Positions 25,201 to 29,930 of a stretch of DNA of 64,000 bases are shown piece by piece. Location: contig CM067314.1 of the NCBI GenBank assembly GCA_034231615.1, forward strand, positions 5,706,501 through 5,770,500, in the 5' to 3' direction. The notes under the pieces are model-generated. The model was not told where the DNA came from, did no database searches, and saw only the letters and a program-made list of their open reading frames with translations. The translations under genes and the position numbers were made by a program. Position 1 is the first letter of the stretch; every line of letters begins with the position of its first letter. The DNA comes from Meghimatium bilineatum (taxonomy: Eukaryota; Mollusca; Gastropoda; Stylommatophora; Philomycidae).

Positions 25201-27767
25201 GAGACTGTTACATGCCATGCACGTTGTAAGAGGATACTAAGGAGGTTTTAGGTTGAAGTTGAATGACCGTCCCATAGAGGGCTAGGTGAACTATAAGTCT
25301 CGCTGAAGTCGGATGTATCCGGCCGTTATTGCAGCCAAGCTGTAAACAATCACACAATGAATTTCGTTATCCGAAACAAATCTTGATAATCAGCAAGAGT
25401 TTGAGAATGAATCCAGAAGACAAGAATAAGAACAAAGATAACATTAATGAAAGATTAGTAAAACGGTGTCCCTATGGTAAGTGGGAAAAGGTTAAATAGT
25501 AATTTTATGAATTTAACAAATGCAAAAAATGGAGGCTTTAGCGAGATAAATGTTTTCCCTTAATGAACTATAAGGAAAACATACATAGCCGAAATGAAAA
25601 TGTAGAACCCCCCCCCCCTCCTCCCTCATGTTGCATCCTGCTTTAGATTAGAACCATGGGCATTTATTTTTATCTGACTGATCTCCCCTTAAGTTCCACT
25701 TGTATGTTTCCGCCACTTTATATTACTGCCTAATTTACAAGGATGGTGTGACAGGCTGTCAATTCAGGAAGTTTATACTGTGGTTTTCAATCTCATTACA
25801 CCTTTTTTTCACATTTCACATTTAGCTTTGTCTGGGGCTGTCCATAATTTATGTCAATAATTTATTGCTGATTTCCCACCCTTCCTCACACATCGTTCAT
25901 TCTCAAACTCCTACTGTCCGCCGAAGACGGATGTGTCGGGCCAGTGGCGCAAATAAAACGGCGACACAACGCATTTCCATTCTCTGGACTGCATCCTGCT
26001 GGAGATCTAGTAGTACTGCTACAGGAGAGATCCAGCAGGAGTTTGAGAATGAACGATGACGACGATGAAGAAACTCCTACTGGATATCTTGTATCAGGTC
26101 AATAGTCCTGTTAGAATTTCAGCAGGATGTAGTCCAGAGAATGGAACAAAGTTGAGTAACTTCACTAAATTGAAGAAGAAATTATTGAAGATACCCCGCA
26201 GTCTCCATTAAACGTTTTCCATAATTATATCATGAAAATTTATAACATAAACGAGATCATTAGGTTTTTGTTTTACGTAAAACCCCATTCCAAATTTGTA
26301 TTTACTAAAGTTTCTTCTACAATCCTGAAAACTGTATTAGATACGTTCAGTCTGACATGTGGCATGTGACATGTGACATGTGGCATGTGGCATGTGACAT
26401 GTGACATGTGGCATGTGGCATGTGGCATGTGGCATGTGGCATGTGGCATGTGGCATGTGACAAGTGACATGTGACATGTGACATGTGGCATGTGGCATGT
26501 GACATGTGACATGTGACATGTGGCATATGGCATGTGGCATGTGGCATGTGGCATGTGACAAGTGACATGTGACATGTGACATGTGACATGTGGCATGGGA
26601 CATGTGGCATGTGGCATGTGGCATGTGGCATGTGACATGTGACATGTGGCATGTGGCATGTGGCATGTGGCATGTGGCTAGTGGCATGTGACATGTGGCA
26701 TGTGGCATGTGGCATGTGGCATGTGGCATGTGGCATGTGGCATGTGGCATGTGACATGTGACAAGTGACATGTGGCATGGGACATGTGGCATGTGGCATG
26801 TGACATGTGACATGTGGCATGTGGCATGTGGCATGTGGCATGTGGCATGTGGCATGATCAGAAAGGTGTAGGTATTCAAAGCTTTGAACTGAGCAGAAAA
26901 CAGCAGGTAATTCAAAAGTGGCATAAACAAAATGACAGATTAGATTATTGTTCCTCATCTTAAGATTGTCTATATTGATATTTACACTACAACAGGTTTT
27001 CAGAGCCCTCAATTTGGTCATTCTTGCACTTTTTAGATATCTCATAAGTCGAAAACATACTAAACCTTAGCTTGAGAACTCACAAACATACTAAACTTGG
27101 GTTGATAATTCGCAAGCATACTAAACTTGTGTTGATAATTCGCAAACATACTAAACTTGGGTTGAGAACTCGCAAACATACTAAACTTGGGTTGATAATT
27201 CGCAAGCATACTAAACTTGGCTTGATAATTCGCAAGCATACTAAACTTGGCTTGATAATTCGCAAACATACTAAACTTGGGTTGAGAACTCGCAAACATA
27301 CTAAAACTTGGGTTGAGAACTCACAAACATACTAAAACATGGCTTGAGAACTCACAAACATACTAAAACCTGGCTTGAGAACTCACAAACATACTAAAAC
27401 CTGGCCTGAGAACCCACAAACATACTAAAACTTGGCTTGAGAACTCACAAACATACTAAAACCTGGCTTGAGAACTCACAAACATACTAAAACTTGGCTT
27501 GTTTCAATTCCATGCTAATCTTCGCTTACGACGGAGCGACTAATCATCATTAGGTACATGGAGTTGTCACATTCGTATACAGAATTCCTGCATTTGATCG
27601 TATTATACAAACAAATACAATACAAACAATGCTTCTAGGCACAAACTTATAACACAGCACAGCACAAACCTCGCTAATCAAAGACATACTTACCATATAA
27701 CACTGGAGTGCTGGCAACTGTTGTTAACAGGGTCCAGAATAAGATTGTACCCAGACTTAACATATTG
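1147..27767 (-). CDS. Cont: Contactin-like gene with N-terminal C-type lectin domain (5' part; five exons)
   Basis: Join on the minus strand: 27694-27767 (ATG at 27763), 17484-17578, 14347-14432, 5938-6092 and 1147-1251. Every visible intron is GT-AG, and phases match at each junction (1, 0, 2, 1), giving about 170 continuous residues. The product is a signal peptide followed by one CTLD: Cys25 and Cys36 of the N-terminal hairpin, Cys54, an LVSI motif (61-64), a WWTSG motif (88-92), and a terminal FVCEI (Cys153). The conserved tail after FVCEI and the open phase-1 donor imply more domains. In insects, Contactin has an N-terminal CTLD before Ig and FN3 repeats, is GPI-anchored and acts with Neurexin IV and Neuroglian at septate junctions; that is family knowledge, not seen here. 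Alternatives are another modular CTLD receptor or a secreted lectin. Introns of about 10.1, 3.1, 8.3 and 4.7 kb are full of repeats. The structure is strong; the Contactin name is an inference. Confidence 0.7.
1252..1904. other. Intron sequence with a dispersed repeat motif
   Basis: No exon is seen. Bases about 1385-1450 (tttac, gtcactttgtg, agccaatgaaaa, then gcgtcact) resemble 11159-11215, so this is probably a dispersed repeat. Bases 1630-1850 are GT/GA-rich simple sequence that produces spurious open frames on both strands. Confidence 0.4.
1905..2205. repeat. 36-bp minisatellite, about 8 copies
   Basis: The unit is like tcatgtaccctcattcagtt followed by taagaatcttattcag. The 12-codon period keeps a frame open on the plus strand (LIQFKNLIQSCT repeats), but there is no sign of a real protein. 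Confidence 0.9.
2231..3097. repeat. 54-bp minisatellite, about 16 copies
   Basis: Nearly identical 54-bp units (aaaacatcaactttaacaat, then cacattcgcccatacaatct, then gaacagaccaaact). The first and last copies are degenerate. Eighteen codons per unit leave a 271-codon frame open on the minus strand (IVKVDVLVWSVQIVWANV). High identity between copies indicates recent expansion or homogenisation. Confidence 0.95.
3098..3441. other. Intron sequence with an S1 stub and TTC microsatellite
   Basis: A short piece near 3188-3207 (gaaggcggatgtgtcggg) matches the conserved core of interspersed element S1. Bases 3237-3260 are (TTC)n, the same simple tail that flanks S1 copies elsewhere. Nothing else is recognisable. 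Confidence 0.4.
3442..4119. repeat. 25-bp minisatellite, about 27 copies
   Basis: The unit is aacttatgaacacgggggtt plus gatga. Variants are few (act-c for act-t in early units, cacgcggg for cacggggg), and they are interspersed, as expected from repeated local duplication. Confidence 0.95.
4160..4450 (-). mobile_element. Interspersed element S1, about 290 bp (SINE-like)
   Basis: On the plus strand it runs from cttcttatttttctgcgttc to aacacacgggcg. Near-full copies lie at 51412-51690 and 57806-58082. Shared blocks are the aactcctg/gattagcaggatgtagtc region, cggcctgacacatccgactt, gggacagccaac and ttagtcgccttttacgacat. In the minus orientation it ends in a (GAA)n-like tail, so I give the strand as minus. 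No coding potential. The copy abuts the RNase H LINE fragment at 4448, suggesting insertion into it. Confidence 0.75.
4448..4760 (-). pseudogene. LINE-I fragment: RNase H end and downstream motif
   Basis: On the minus strand one frame reads SVDIIQLYVQGNKNVDMLAK, which resembles the end of a retroelement RNase H domain (GNxxADxLAK). It is followed after frame changes by YHYLDRAE, a stop, then VIFRIRTGH. That order is usual in I/Jockey-type LINEs that carry RNase H. The frame is broken and ends exactly where element S1 begins. A related fragment interrupted by another S1 copy lies at 57.6-58.4 kb. Confidence 0.6.
4761..5937. other. Intron sequence, nothing recognised
   Basis: About 1.2 kb of AT-rich DNA downstream (minus strand) of exon 5938-6092. 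No splice-bounded coding stretch or clear repeat was found, apart from short A-rich tracts. Confidence 0.4.
5938..6092 (-). CDS. Cont: Contactin-like exon: CTLD long-loop region
   Basis: Fifty-one codons with split codons at both ends (phase 2 in, phase 1 out). It begins ANRWWTSGNGAGSDMHW, then AGDGTSLQ, and ends AENGQHIVFVYT. WWTSG followed by a Trp and a DGT/S turn is the middle of a CTLD. The acceptor is atatttgcag|GG and the donor ACAG|GTTTGT. Joining the split G to GC of the next exon gives Gly136, so the protein reads VFVYTGKYVYG. In most CTLDs the residue after GQH would be Cys; here it is Ile130, and the partner Cys in the next exon is also absent. A 29-bp minisatellite begins 64 bases upstream of the acceptor. 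Confidence 0.85.
6157..6808. repeat. 29-bp minisatellite, about 22 copies
   Basis: The unit is aatttaatagtctacatttg plus ttaatagaa. Copies diverge toward the right end (aataagctac, ctaatacaaa), showing an older edge and a younger, homogeneous core. Confidence 0.93.
6973..7370. repeat. 22-bp minisatellite, about 18 copies
   Basis: The unit is gtcatgttatgaggaaagta plus ga. Shorter 16-17 bp variants are interspersed, and a three-unit block is duplicated (7141-7240 and 7260-7350). Confidence 0.9.
7440..7550 (+). pseudogene. LINE-E 3' end fragment
   Basis: The plus frame ELRRSMIAYATRHVS resembles ELWRVMTAYASWHGT at the 3' end of the LINE at 37.3-37.7 kb. Only the last few dozen codons remain. 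Confidence 0.45.
7684..9090 (-). pseudogene. LINE-B reverse transcriptase, long decayed copy
   Basis: From about 9060 down on the minus strand the broken frames give successive RT blocks: YRGISLLNHTGKIYAKIIEQ, then FIDQ-stop-KAFDRVNRDVLW, then CVLSPLLFNICIDRIIKEAK, then a LLFASDQ block in place of the FADD box, then VTEFKYLGSIYTG, and finally GYKARGRPRKRLIENVRDIL. The order matches a non-LTR RT palm, thumb and tail. The catalytic box reads FASD instead of the usual two Asp. There are many stops and frame changes, so it is inactive. No endonuclease is seen, and a 32-bp minisatellite starts about 50 bases beyond. It lies in the intron between the 14.3-kb and 5.9-kb exons. Confidence 0.85.
9143..9900. 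repeat. 32-bp minisatellite, about 24 copies
   Basis: The unit is ttatgtttctcgtgtacata plus actattacagat. Left copies are diverged (gtgtcccatg, cctcgcccac) and the core is nearly uniform. Confidence 0.93.
9901..11369. other. Intron sequence, AT-rich, no gene seen
   Basis: No supported exon. Near 10290-10325 the sequence gacgtttcgatc is the reverse of the tcgaaacgtc motif seen at other Penelope-like remnants. Bases 11159-11215 share a dispersed motif with 1385-1450. Open frames at 10275-10752 are AT-rich and have no family features. Confidence 0.4.
11370..11435 (-). mobile_element. Interspersed element S1, truncated end
   Basis: About 65 bases (cttcttctgtgtttattctg to gaacggagtgag) match the same end of S1 as the full copies. 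The rest is replaced by a tandem repeat. Confidence 0.55.
11438..11625. repeat. About 60-bp tandem repeat, 3 copies with G-tracts
   Basis: Three units of aagtcttgtcttattctatc, catgtgtattactaggcgtc and a variable acg-G-rich tail (G9, G8 and short). Confidence 0.85.
11640..11745 (-). pseudogene. LINE-B post-RT fragment
   Basis: The minus strand gives KLTVCEMRCLRTALGATTQK then KDRINNDIMTN, the conserved TVCEMRCL / RINNDI segment after the RT thumb. Only about 35 codons remain. Confidence 0.55.
11962..12302. repeat. 42-bp minisatellite, about 8 copies
   Basis: The unit is like ttgatgtacctaacagagac followed by aagttattgttaatgttatt, substantially diverged. Fourteen codons per unit keep frames open on both strands. 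Confidence 0.9.
12507..12655. repeat. 49-bp tandem repeat, 3 copies
   Basis: The unit is gtctaatgtaacctagacac, atgttgtacaaccgtctgta and cactttagt. Confidence 0.88.
12656..13299. other. Intron sequence, nothing recognised
   Basis: No splice-bounded coding stretch or clear repeat was seen. The right end runs into the tatctatctattcgc tail of a LINE-A copy. Confidence 0.4.
13294..13700 (-). pseudogene. LINE-A post-RT tail with GATA-type 3' end
   Basis: Minus strand: a degenerate RRILG-type start, RVRNKDIRQRIDTILVLKYI, KRQQIKWFAYISRQPSDSIP, QRAMLHRYSEGRPRGRPRK, then after a stop WIAEIKEAINSTI and AISREL. The element ends at acaaagggtttagcgaatag followed by (GATA)n, the same terminus as the copies at 16.6 and 24.6 kb. 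The frame is broken. Confidence 0.75.
13690..14040. repeat. Irregular 55-80 bp repeat built on agatctggctgtaaaa
   Basis: Five copies of an agatctggctgtaaaa-like block (near 13697, 13778, 13839, 13893 and 14005), several followed by gttagtgataaccggaccat. A nested ggaccat(cg/ct)ataaccggactcc repeat sits at 13925-13975. Confidence 0.7.
14213..14346. repeat. 33-bp minisatellite touching a splice donor
   Basis: Four units of gaatttagtaagatacatat plus gaaagtaataact. On the minus strand each unit contains TTCAGTTATTAC, matching the donor GTCAGTTATTAC of exon 14347-14432 except for the first base. The array therefore appears to be duplicated intron-start sequence. Confidence 0.88.
14347..14432 (-). 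CDS. Cont: Contactin-like exon: CTLD LVSI segment
   Basis: Twenty-eight codons plus two bases (phase 0 in, phase 2 out). It reads VDGAYLVSINNILEFDFL then SARLTSSDQN. A Gly-Ala-x-Leu-Val-x-Ile followed by Glu-x-x-Phe-Leu is the second helix region of a CTLD, directly after the Cys of the previous exon and before WWTSG of the next. The acceptor is tcttttaacag|GTTG with a good pyrimidine tract. The donor is AA|GTCAGT, and AA plus G of the next exon makes Lys84. The intron starts directly in a 33-bp minisatellite. A frame running past the donor gives only repeat-encoded residues. Confidence 0.85.
14455..14640. repeat. About 58-bp degenerate tandem repeat, 3 copies
   Basis: Blocks of gggtcgaagcatcactagat followed by agaatgtaggatcattatta, with considerable drift. 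Confidence 0.7.
14690..15025. repeat. 51-bp minisatellite, about 6.5 copies
   Basis: The unit is gtgtgttgattattgagatt, cgggataagtgtttagaatt and gggtgctataa. Two alternating variants occur (gggatgag and gggataag). Confidence 0.93.
15026..15454. other. Intron sequence, no gene seen
   Basis: No supported feature. A-rich tracts at 15370-15430 make spurious frames. Confidence 0.4.
15455..16650 (+). pseudogene. LINE-A reverse transcriptase with deleted catalytic box
   Basis: Broken plus frames give YRGISLLNILAK, then NRRCIGVIFTLRQVAETNKK, VSFVDQEKAFKS, then GVRQGCVLSPLLFNI, and immediately LKQVKKFTYLEASYHRMG. The FADD catalytic box and its flanks, normally between FNI and the YL motif, are missing near 15905-15945, where a palindromic tatcgatatatatatcgat junction lies. 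The tail repeats: TEMTCLRIILGVTIRDRIRN at 16195-16310, then RRILGI, a stop, LRDRIRS through QQIKWFANISRLPADSIP at 16318-16520. It ends ISRKLIYP then gggtttagcgaatag(ata)n. Several frameshifts; inactive. It lies in the intron between the 17.5-kb and 14.3-kb exons. Confidence 0.85.
16655..16900 (+). pseudogene. LINE-A tail, second partial copy
   Basis: Directly after the GATA tail of the previous copy, the plus strand resumes with QQIKWFSHTSRLASDSA, then GRPWKRWITEIKEST. It ends in an A-rich tract at 16895-16910. This is a third copy of the same tail segment within 0.7 kb. Confidence 0.65.
17221..17461. repeat. Long inverted repeat (hairpin), arms about 115 bp
   Basis: The left arm (17221-17333) and right arm (17344-17461) are reverse complements at roughly 85-90% with about 10 unpaired bases between. 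Shared blocks include gactatcgctaaagggttat and ttttaaacac, aaaacagacaa, tgacaatac and acttacgtaaaacaca. No coding sequence. It begins about 20 bases inside the intron from the donor of exon 17484-17578. A related end occurs at 49670-49722. It may be a foldback or MITE-type element. Confidence 0.85.
17484..17578 (-). CDS. Cont: Contactin-like exon: start of CTLD
   Basis: Two bases plus 31 codons (phase 1 in, phase 0 out). It reads CPIGWVEYENHCYHF then VFYPTFALREATASCQ. CPxGW plus xxHCYxF is the N-terminal hairpin of a long-form CTLD (Cys25 and Cys36), and AxASC supplies Cys54, which should pair with Cys153 in FVCEI. The acceptor is acatctttacag|AA and the donor TGTCAG|GTTAGT. Joining the G that ends the signal-peptide exon to AA makes Glu24. 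A frame running upstream of the acceptor is intron sequence. A long inverted repeat follows in the next intron. Confidence 0.88.
17579..18109. other. Intron sequence, no supported feature
   Basis: A minus-strand frame at 17848-18048 looks hydrophobic at its start but has no ATG and no family features. Confidence 0.35.
18110..18400 (-). pseudogene. LINE 3' tail fragment (K type)
   Basis: Minus strand: KTKRRGRPTETLRIII, then NEDLKQIAMKRETWKTRHPL. GRPxETWxRxI followed by LxxIAxxRxxWK is the usual C-terminus of several LINE families. Confidence 0.6.
18655..18890 (+). mobile_element. Interspersed element S1, degenerate copy in opposite orientation
   Basis: It carries tgctgaagtcggatgtat (18663), aacggcgacaacgcacta (18713), ttctctgggctacattctt (18731) and, farther right, catgcatatcgtaagaggtg (18839). 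The block order is disturbed compared with full copies, and C8/A10 tracts are inserted. Confidence 0.55.
18918..19126. repeat. 14-bp minisatellite, about 15 copies
   Basis: Perfect copies of ggaacacattatat. Because 14 is not divisible by 3 and the unit has no stop in any plus frame, all three plus frames stay open. Confidence 0.95.
19127..19914. other. Intron sequence, no gene seen
   Basis: Bases 19690-19870 contain a loose repeat of tagtgttaccataacactta / cctaattactatctcgttta / caagaag, about 60 bp, 3 copies. Homopolymers C11 and T8 lie near 19432-19450. Confidence 0.45.
19915..20275 (+). pseudogene. LINE-A post-RT tail
   Basis: The plus frame starts VTTEMTCLRRILGVSLRDRI, then KTIPVLEHIKRQQIKWFSHA, SRLPTDSMP, and after a frame change the GRPxxRWxTEI-like and SPENSS region. 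It ends near agatagacagac, the remnant of the GATA tail. The open stretch is about 120 codons, the best preserved of this family here, but lacks the RT core. Confidence 0.78.
20341..20560 (+). mobile_element. tRNA-derived SINE T1
   Basis: The head has an A box tggcgaagtgg and a B box gagtttgatcc spaced as in a tRNA, followed by a body containing gaccgttcagaaagcaatgg and tttatattgcctag. The end is gatagctaagtcctggatat plus gatatgctacc. A second copy with head is at 54713-54860 (minus), and the body end alone at 47425-47570. Confidence 0.8.
20655..20800 (+). mobile_element. tRNA-like SINE head (T2 type)
   Basis: The segment ccatgtcgcagtggtttaat ... ggtcgcagtttgaacatc has A- and B-box-like motifs in tRNA spacing. 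The downstream body is not shared with T1. Not a functional tRNA: stems pair poorly. Confidence 0.5.
20801..21135. other. Intron sequence, nothing recognised
   Basis: No supported feature beyond short G- and C-tracts. Confidence 0.35.
21140..21335. repeat. Two short arrays: 15-bp (AT-rich) and 16-bp
   Basis: At 21140-21192 a ctggaaatatatata-type unit occurs about 3.5 times. At 21270-21335 a gctcctgtgggtgatt unit occurs about 4 times. Confidence 0.75.
21489..21750. mobile_element. Non-autonomous hAT-like element
   Basis: The left end gagtggttttcaatctta and the reverse complement of the right end (tgtggttctcaaaggg) form imperfect terminal inverted repeats of about 16 bp. They resemble the common hAT terminus CAGTGGTTCTCAAA. 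The length of about 260 bp with no transposase suggests a MITE. Target duplications were not resolved. Confidence 0.6.
21786..22092. repeat. 33-bp minisatellite, about 9 copies
   Basis: The unit is atttgatcaattggttataa plus cgtcactgcaaaa. Eleven codons per unit keep a plus frame open. Confidence 0.93.
22300..22380. repeat. CCCAT-rich satellite, first cluster
   Basis: Runs of tcccatcccatccca interrupted by catgggac. The same sequence recurs at 22744-22832. Confidence 0.8.
22545..22765 (-). pseudogene. hAT transposase C-terminal dimerisation-region remnant
   Basis: The minus strand reads VFPMAGLLLSKLQKRMSPAL then VINSVYIRFACKMN, resembling the end of hAT/ZBED transposases (xFSxAGxxxSxxRxxLSPxxV). 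An acidic tail follows, and a stop overlaps an AATAAA polyadenylation signal (minus strand, 22541-22546). Upstream of Val the sequence becomes CCCAT repeat, so the rest of the transposase is missing. Confidence 0.5.
22744..22832. repeat. CCCAT/CCATGGGA satellite, second cluster
   Basis: Contains tcccatcccatcccatggga, then three ccatggga palindromes. It matches the 22300-22380 cluster, about 440 bp away. Confidence 0.8.
22984..23268 (-). other. GC-richer open frame of unknown nature
   Basis: A 94-codon minus frame with a first half reading EPPMARANDVIVKRIIHMV. By eye the base composition is richer in GC than the surroundings. Near 23095 another frame (CGDTLADNDMDDVMGH) opens for about 60 codons. 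I recognise no family and see no convincing splice sites. It lies in the long first intron and could be transposon debris. Confidence 0.2.
23440..24135 (-). pseudogene. LINE-C reverse transcriptase C-terminal part
   Basis: Minus strand, in order: VDKFEYLGASINGA, TIETKLLRTFIFPVATYG, ETWTQSKTAAKNINDYGMN, NPLNVAECWLLNTKVN, SHLFGHIKRHDRLERHVMEG, and a GRSRKILADDIKDMNKSLEK tail. These are the YLG motif, the LL-FPVATYG-ETW thumb block and the post-RT tail of a LINE. Four or more stops or frameshifts. The tail differs from the A and B families. Confidence 0.82.
24262..24310 (+). mobile_element. Penelope-like element end motif (tcgaaacgtcgatttgt)
   Basis: ttgataaatgttatttggtc followed by gaaacgtcgatttgt. 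The same phrase occurs at 51927-51960, and weaker forms at 32822-32868, 51117-51155 and 10290-10325 (reverse). CTGATGA...CGAAACG is the core of hammerhead-type motifs carried by Penelope-like elements. Here the first box has decayed to ttgataa. Confidence 0.4.
24625..24830 (-). pseudogene. LINE-A 3' end fragment
   Basis: Begins at tatctatctattcgtttaac, the family terminus, followed on the minus strand by the SREL / AINS tail region and GRP-type motif in broken frame. Nucleotide similarity to 13294-13480 is clear (cctttgttgcctttcagcgt). Confidence 0.65.
24855..25142. repeat. 20-bp minisatellite, about 14 copies
   Basis: The unit is ttgttatctgcgttaactta, with two 10-11 bp partial units (near 24957 and 24991). 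Confidence 0.9.
25190..25360 (+). mobile_element. Interspersed element S1, partial copy
   Basis: Contains atgcacgttgtaagaggata, ctaaggaggtttta and cgctgaagtcggatgtatcc in the order of S1 read in this orientation. The middle is rearranged. Confidence 0.65.
25361..25904. other. Intron sequence, possible single hAT-type end
   Basis: No gene seen. At 25786 ctgtggttttcaatctcatt resembles the hAT-like terminus at 21489, but no partner end was found. A C10 tract is at 25608. Confidence 0.3.
25905..26150. mobile_element. Two S1 pieces in inverted arrangement
   Basis: 25912-26058 is S1 in the plus direction (cgaagacggatgtgtcgggc to gagaatgaacgatgacgacg). 26072-26150 carries the same end in the opposite direction (actcctactgg ... 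cagcaggatgtagtccagag). The pair can fold with tctctggactgcatcctgct on one arm. Confidence 0.65.
26353..26856. repeat. 7-bp minisatellite, about 72 copies
   Basis: Units catgtgg and catgtga, with rare catggga, aagtgac and tagtggc variants. Seven bases per unit and no stop on the minus strand leave long open frames in all three minus frames (MPHATCH, MSHVTCH). Confidence 0.95.
27068..27502. repeat. 30/31-bp minisatellite, about 14 copies
   Basis: The first half has a 30-bp unit (gataattcgcaagcatacta plus aacttggctt). From about 27300 the unit is 31 bp through an extra A (actaaaac), so frames stay open only in the first part. Confidence 0.93.
27694..27767 (-). CDS. Cont: Contactin-like first coding exon: signal peptide
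   Basis: ATG at 27763 opens MLSLGTILFWTLLTTVAS then TPVLY plus one base of Glu24 (phase 1 out). A hydrophobic core bounded by small residues (VAS-TP) is a typical secretory signal. The donor is ATATG|GTAAGT, a perfect consensus. Only four bases before the ATG the sequence reads gttgtttttag|caat, a good 3' splice site with a gttaac branch-like motif, so the 5' UTR probably lies in an earlier exon above 27767 that I cannot place. The phase fits exon 17484-17578 exactly. I cannot exclude a further small exon between them. Confidence 0.75.
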
Positions 27768-27892
27768 CTAAAAACAACTATGTTTTTTGTTAACACCAAC
27801 GGTTGATTGAACACATGCCACAACTAGAATATAACTCACAGCTGGCCACTTAACCACTCGTGGTATGAATGTAAACGCATTTCCCGAAGACA

Positions 27893-28210
27893 GCGAACCA
27901 ATATTTCTATTTGAAATGTTCAATAACTACAATACTAAACTCAATATTTCTATTTGAAATGTTTAATAAATACAATACTAAACTCAATATTTCTATTTGA
28001 AATGTTCAATACATGCAATATTAAACTCAATATTTCTATTTGAAATGTTCAATAAATGCAATATTAAACTCAATATTTCTATTTGAAATGTTCAATAAAT
28101 ACAATACTAAACTCAATATTTCTATTTGAAATGTTTAATAAATGCAATATTGAACTCAATATTTCTATTTGAAATGTTCAATAAATGCAATATTGAACTC
28201 AATATTTACA
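27893..28210. repeat. 43-bp minisatellite, about 7 copies
   Basis: The unit is aatatttctatttgaaatgt, tcaataaatacaatactaaa and ctc. Confidence 0.92.
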
Positions 28211-28229
28211 ACCTCATGCACTTTAGAAA

Positions 28230-28500
28230 TTAATTTCCATAAGTTAAGATACAGATACATTTTTCAAAATAATTCAAGTTTAGAAAACAAACCTAAAAAA
28301 ATTTAATTATTGATATAATTTTCACAGTAATTCATGTTTAGAAAAAGAAATTTAAAATCAATATTTTAAATATTGATTTAGTGTCCACAACAATTTAAGT
28401 TTAGAAATTGAATTTAAAAAATTAAAATATTTATATAATTTCCGCAACAATTCAAGTCTAGAAATTAAATTTCAAAAATTAAATTACTGAAAATAATTTC
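28230..28500. repeat. About 65-bp degenerate AT-rich repeat, 4 copies
   Basis: Blocks of aagtttagaaattaaattta ... attgatataattttcacaac, strongly diverged. Confidence 0.65.
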
Positions 28501-29015
28501 TCTAGTTTCCCATATTGATAAAATTACATTTGAAAAGATGAAATTAAAATGAACATTTAATCCAACTCTGGTTTGAACTGCTAAATGAACAAACACACTA
28601 TCAGAATACGCTCTGCAAGAGTAATTATAATTTCTTAAGCATTGTTATACAAACTATTCTCGGAATTGTAGAGGACACTGAAATTAACCGCGTTTATGAA
28701 CAAAAATAAAATTAGGAAACTATGCCTATTAAATGAGGCAGTAAAAATAAAAACAACCAATGAAATAATAACCAGTTCACTTAAAACTTTATGGAGTGAA
28801 TGCAAAACATTAAAATTGAATTTTTGCTGAATAGTATGGCAACGTTGAGCAAAATAGAGTTTCTAAATATTATATAAATATTTAATAAATATAAAAATAT
28901 ACGATGCGACAAAATTAATAATAAGATTTGGAATTACAACAATTATATTTATGTTATTTTGGTCATTTAATTGTCATCTCTTATAGTGAATAAACTGCAT
29001 TTTATTAGGGTTACC
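28501..29015. other. Very AT-rich unique DNA
   Basis: No feature recognised. Any untranslated first exon or promoter of the Contactin-like gene would lie from here to higher coordinates, but no specific signal was seen. Confidence 0.35.
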
Positions 29016-29019
29016 CACA

Positions 29020-29215
29020 TATGTACGTTGTCCCCGCTAAGCGAAGCGGCACGCTGCCTACTGAGAGTACTACTGATAGTACGTAACTCCGTAGCTCCAG
29101 GTGATAATCCACTTGTATCTTCGAAAAATCTACTTTATAAACAAGACATCGAGAGCGGAGTTTGAACATACGACCTCTTGAGCGAAAATCGAACGGCTTT
29201 ACCACTACGCCAGAA
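29020..29215 (-). mobile_element. tRNA-derived SINE T2
   Basis: On the minus strand the head reads ctggcgtagtggtaaagccg ... ggtcgtatgttcaaactccg, with A- and B-box-like motifs in tRNA spacing. The body shares acgtaactccgtagctccag with the copy at 30700-30865. Confidence 0.65.
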
Positions 29216-29769
29216 AGATTATGAGATACGCTTCTTTAATTACGAGGGTTAGTCCAGTTTTGTTATATCAAAGCTTATGATCATCAAAAATAAGTGAGCT
29301 CGTGGTTCAGGTATTCCAGCCACCACAACCTCAGAGATTTAAAACAATGTATTAATCACGCTTAACAATCCAAGAAATTTGACTTTCTCTATAAACATAC
29401 CAACTTGACAATGAAGCGAGAGATTGTGAAAATAAAAAAAAAAACCCCACACATAATCAAGTTAATTTGTAGCATAACAAATAGGTTTCAGTTTGTCAAG
29501 AATATGTGGATAATATCACGTGAACGGATAAGACATATCGACTCTTGAAGAAAATAAATCTTCTGAAAGTGTTCACGCGGTTTGCAAGGTAAGATTGCTA
29601 CTGTCACACTGATTGGGGTCATGACAATATGGGTAGTTGAATTACAAACAGGTAACTTGTTAGCCACTGAGTGACGATCGTCGCCCCTCCTCATGCAGAC
29701 GGGACGTGATGTGTGTTGGAAATATTTGCTACTGTAACTGCCTAAATCCTAGGCTCTGTTCTTGGGATA
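29216..29769. other. No gene recognised
   Basis: AT-rich DNA without a supported feature. Confidence 0.35.
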
Positions 29770-29930
29770 TTCTTCTTCTTCTTCAGCGTTCATTCTCAAA
29801 CTTCCACTGGATCTCTCTTATAGCAGAACAATGGGTAGGATGCAATCCAGAAAATGGAAATGCGTTGTGTCGCCGTTTTAATTGCGCCAATGGCCCGACA
29901 CATCCGTCTTTGGCGGAGTTGTTGGGATAT
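29770..29930 (-). mobile_element. Interspersed element S1, short variant
   Basis: Runs from cttcttcttcttcagcgttc to ccgacacatccgtctttggc. It shares one end and the core with long S1 copies but has a different middle (gccgttttaattgcgccaat). Another copy of this variant is at 33008-33165, and one in the opposite orientation at 25912-26058. Confidence 0.75.

Noticed and set aside
26273..27045. Long His/Cys/Met-rich frames resembling metal-binding repeats
   Set aside because: Product of the 7-bp catgtgg array, which is open in all three minus frames.
29090..29215. Functional tRNA gene
   Set aside because: Box motifs are present but the stems pair poorly, and a SINE body shared with 30.7 kb follows.
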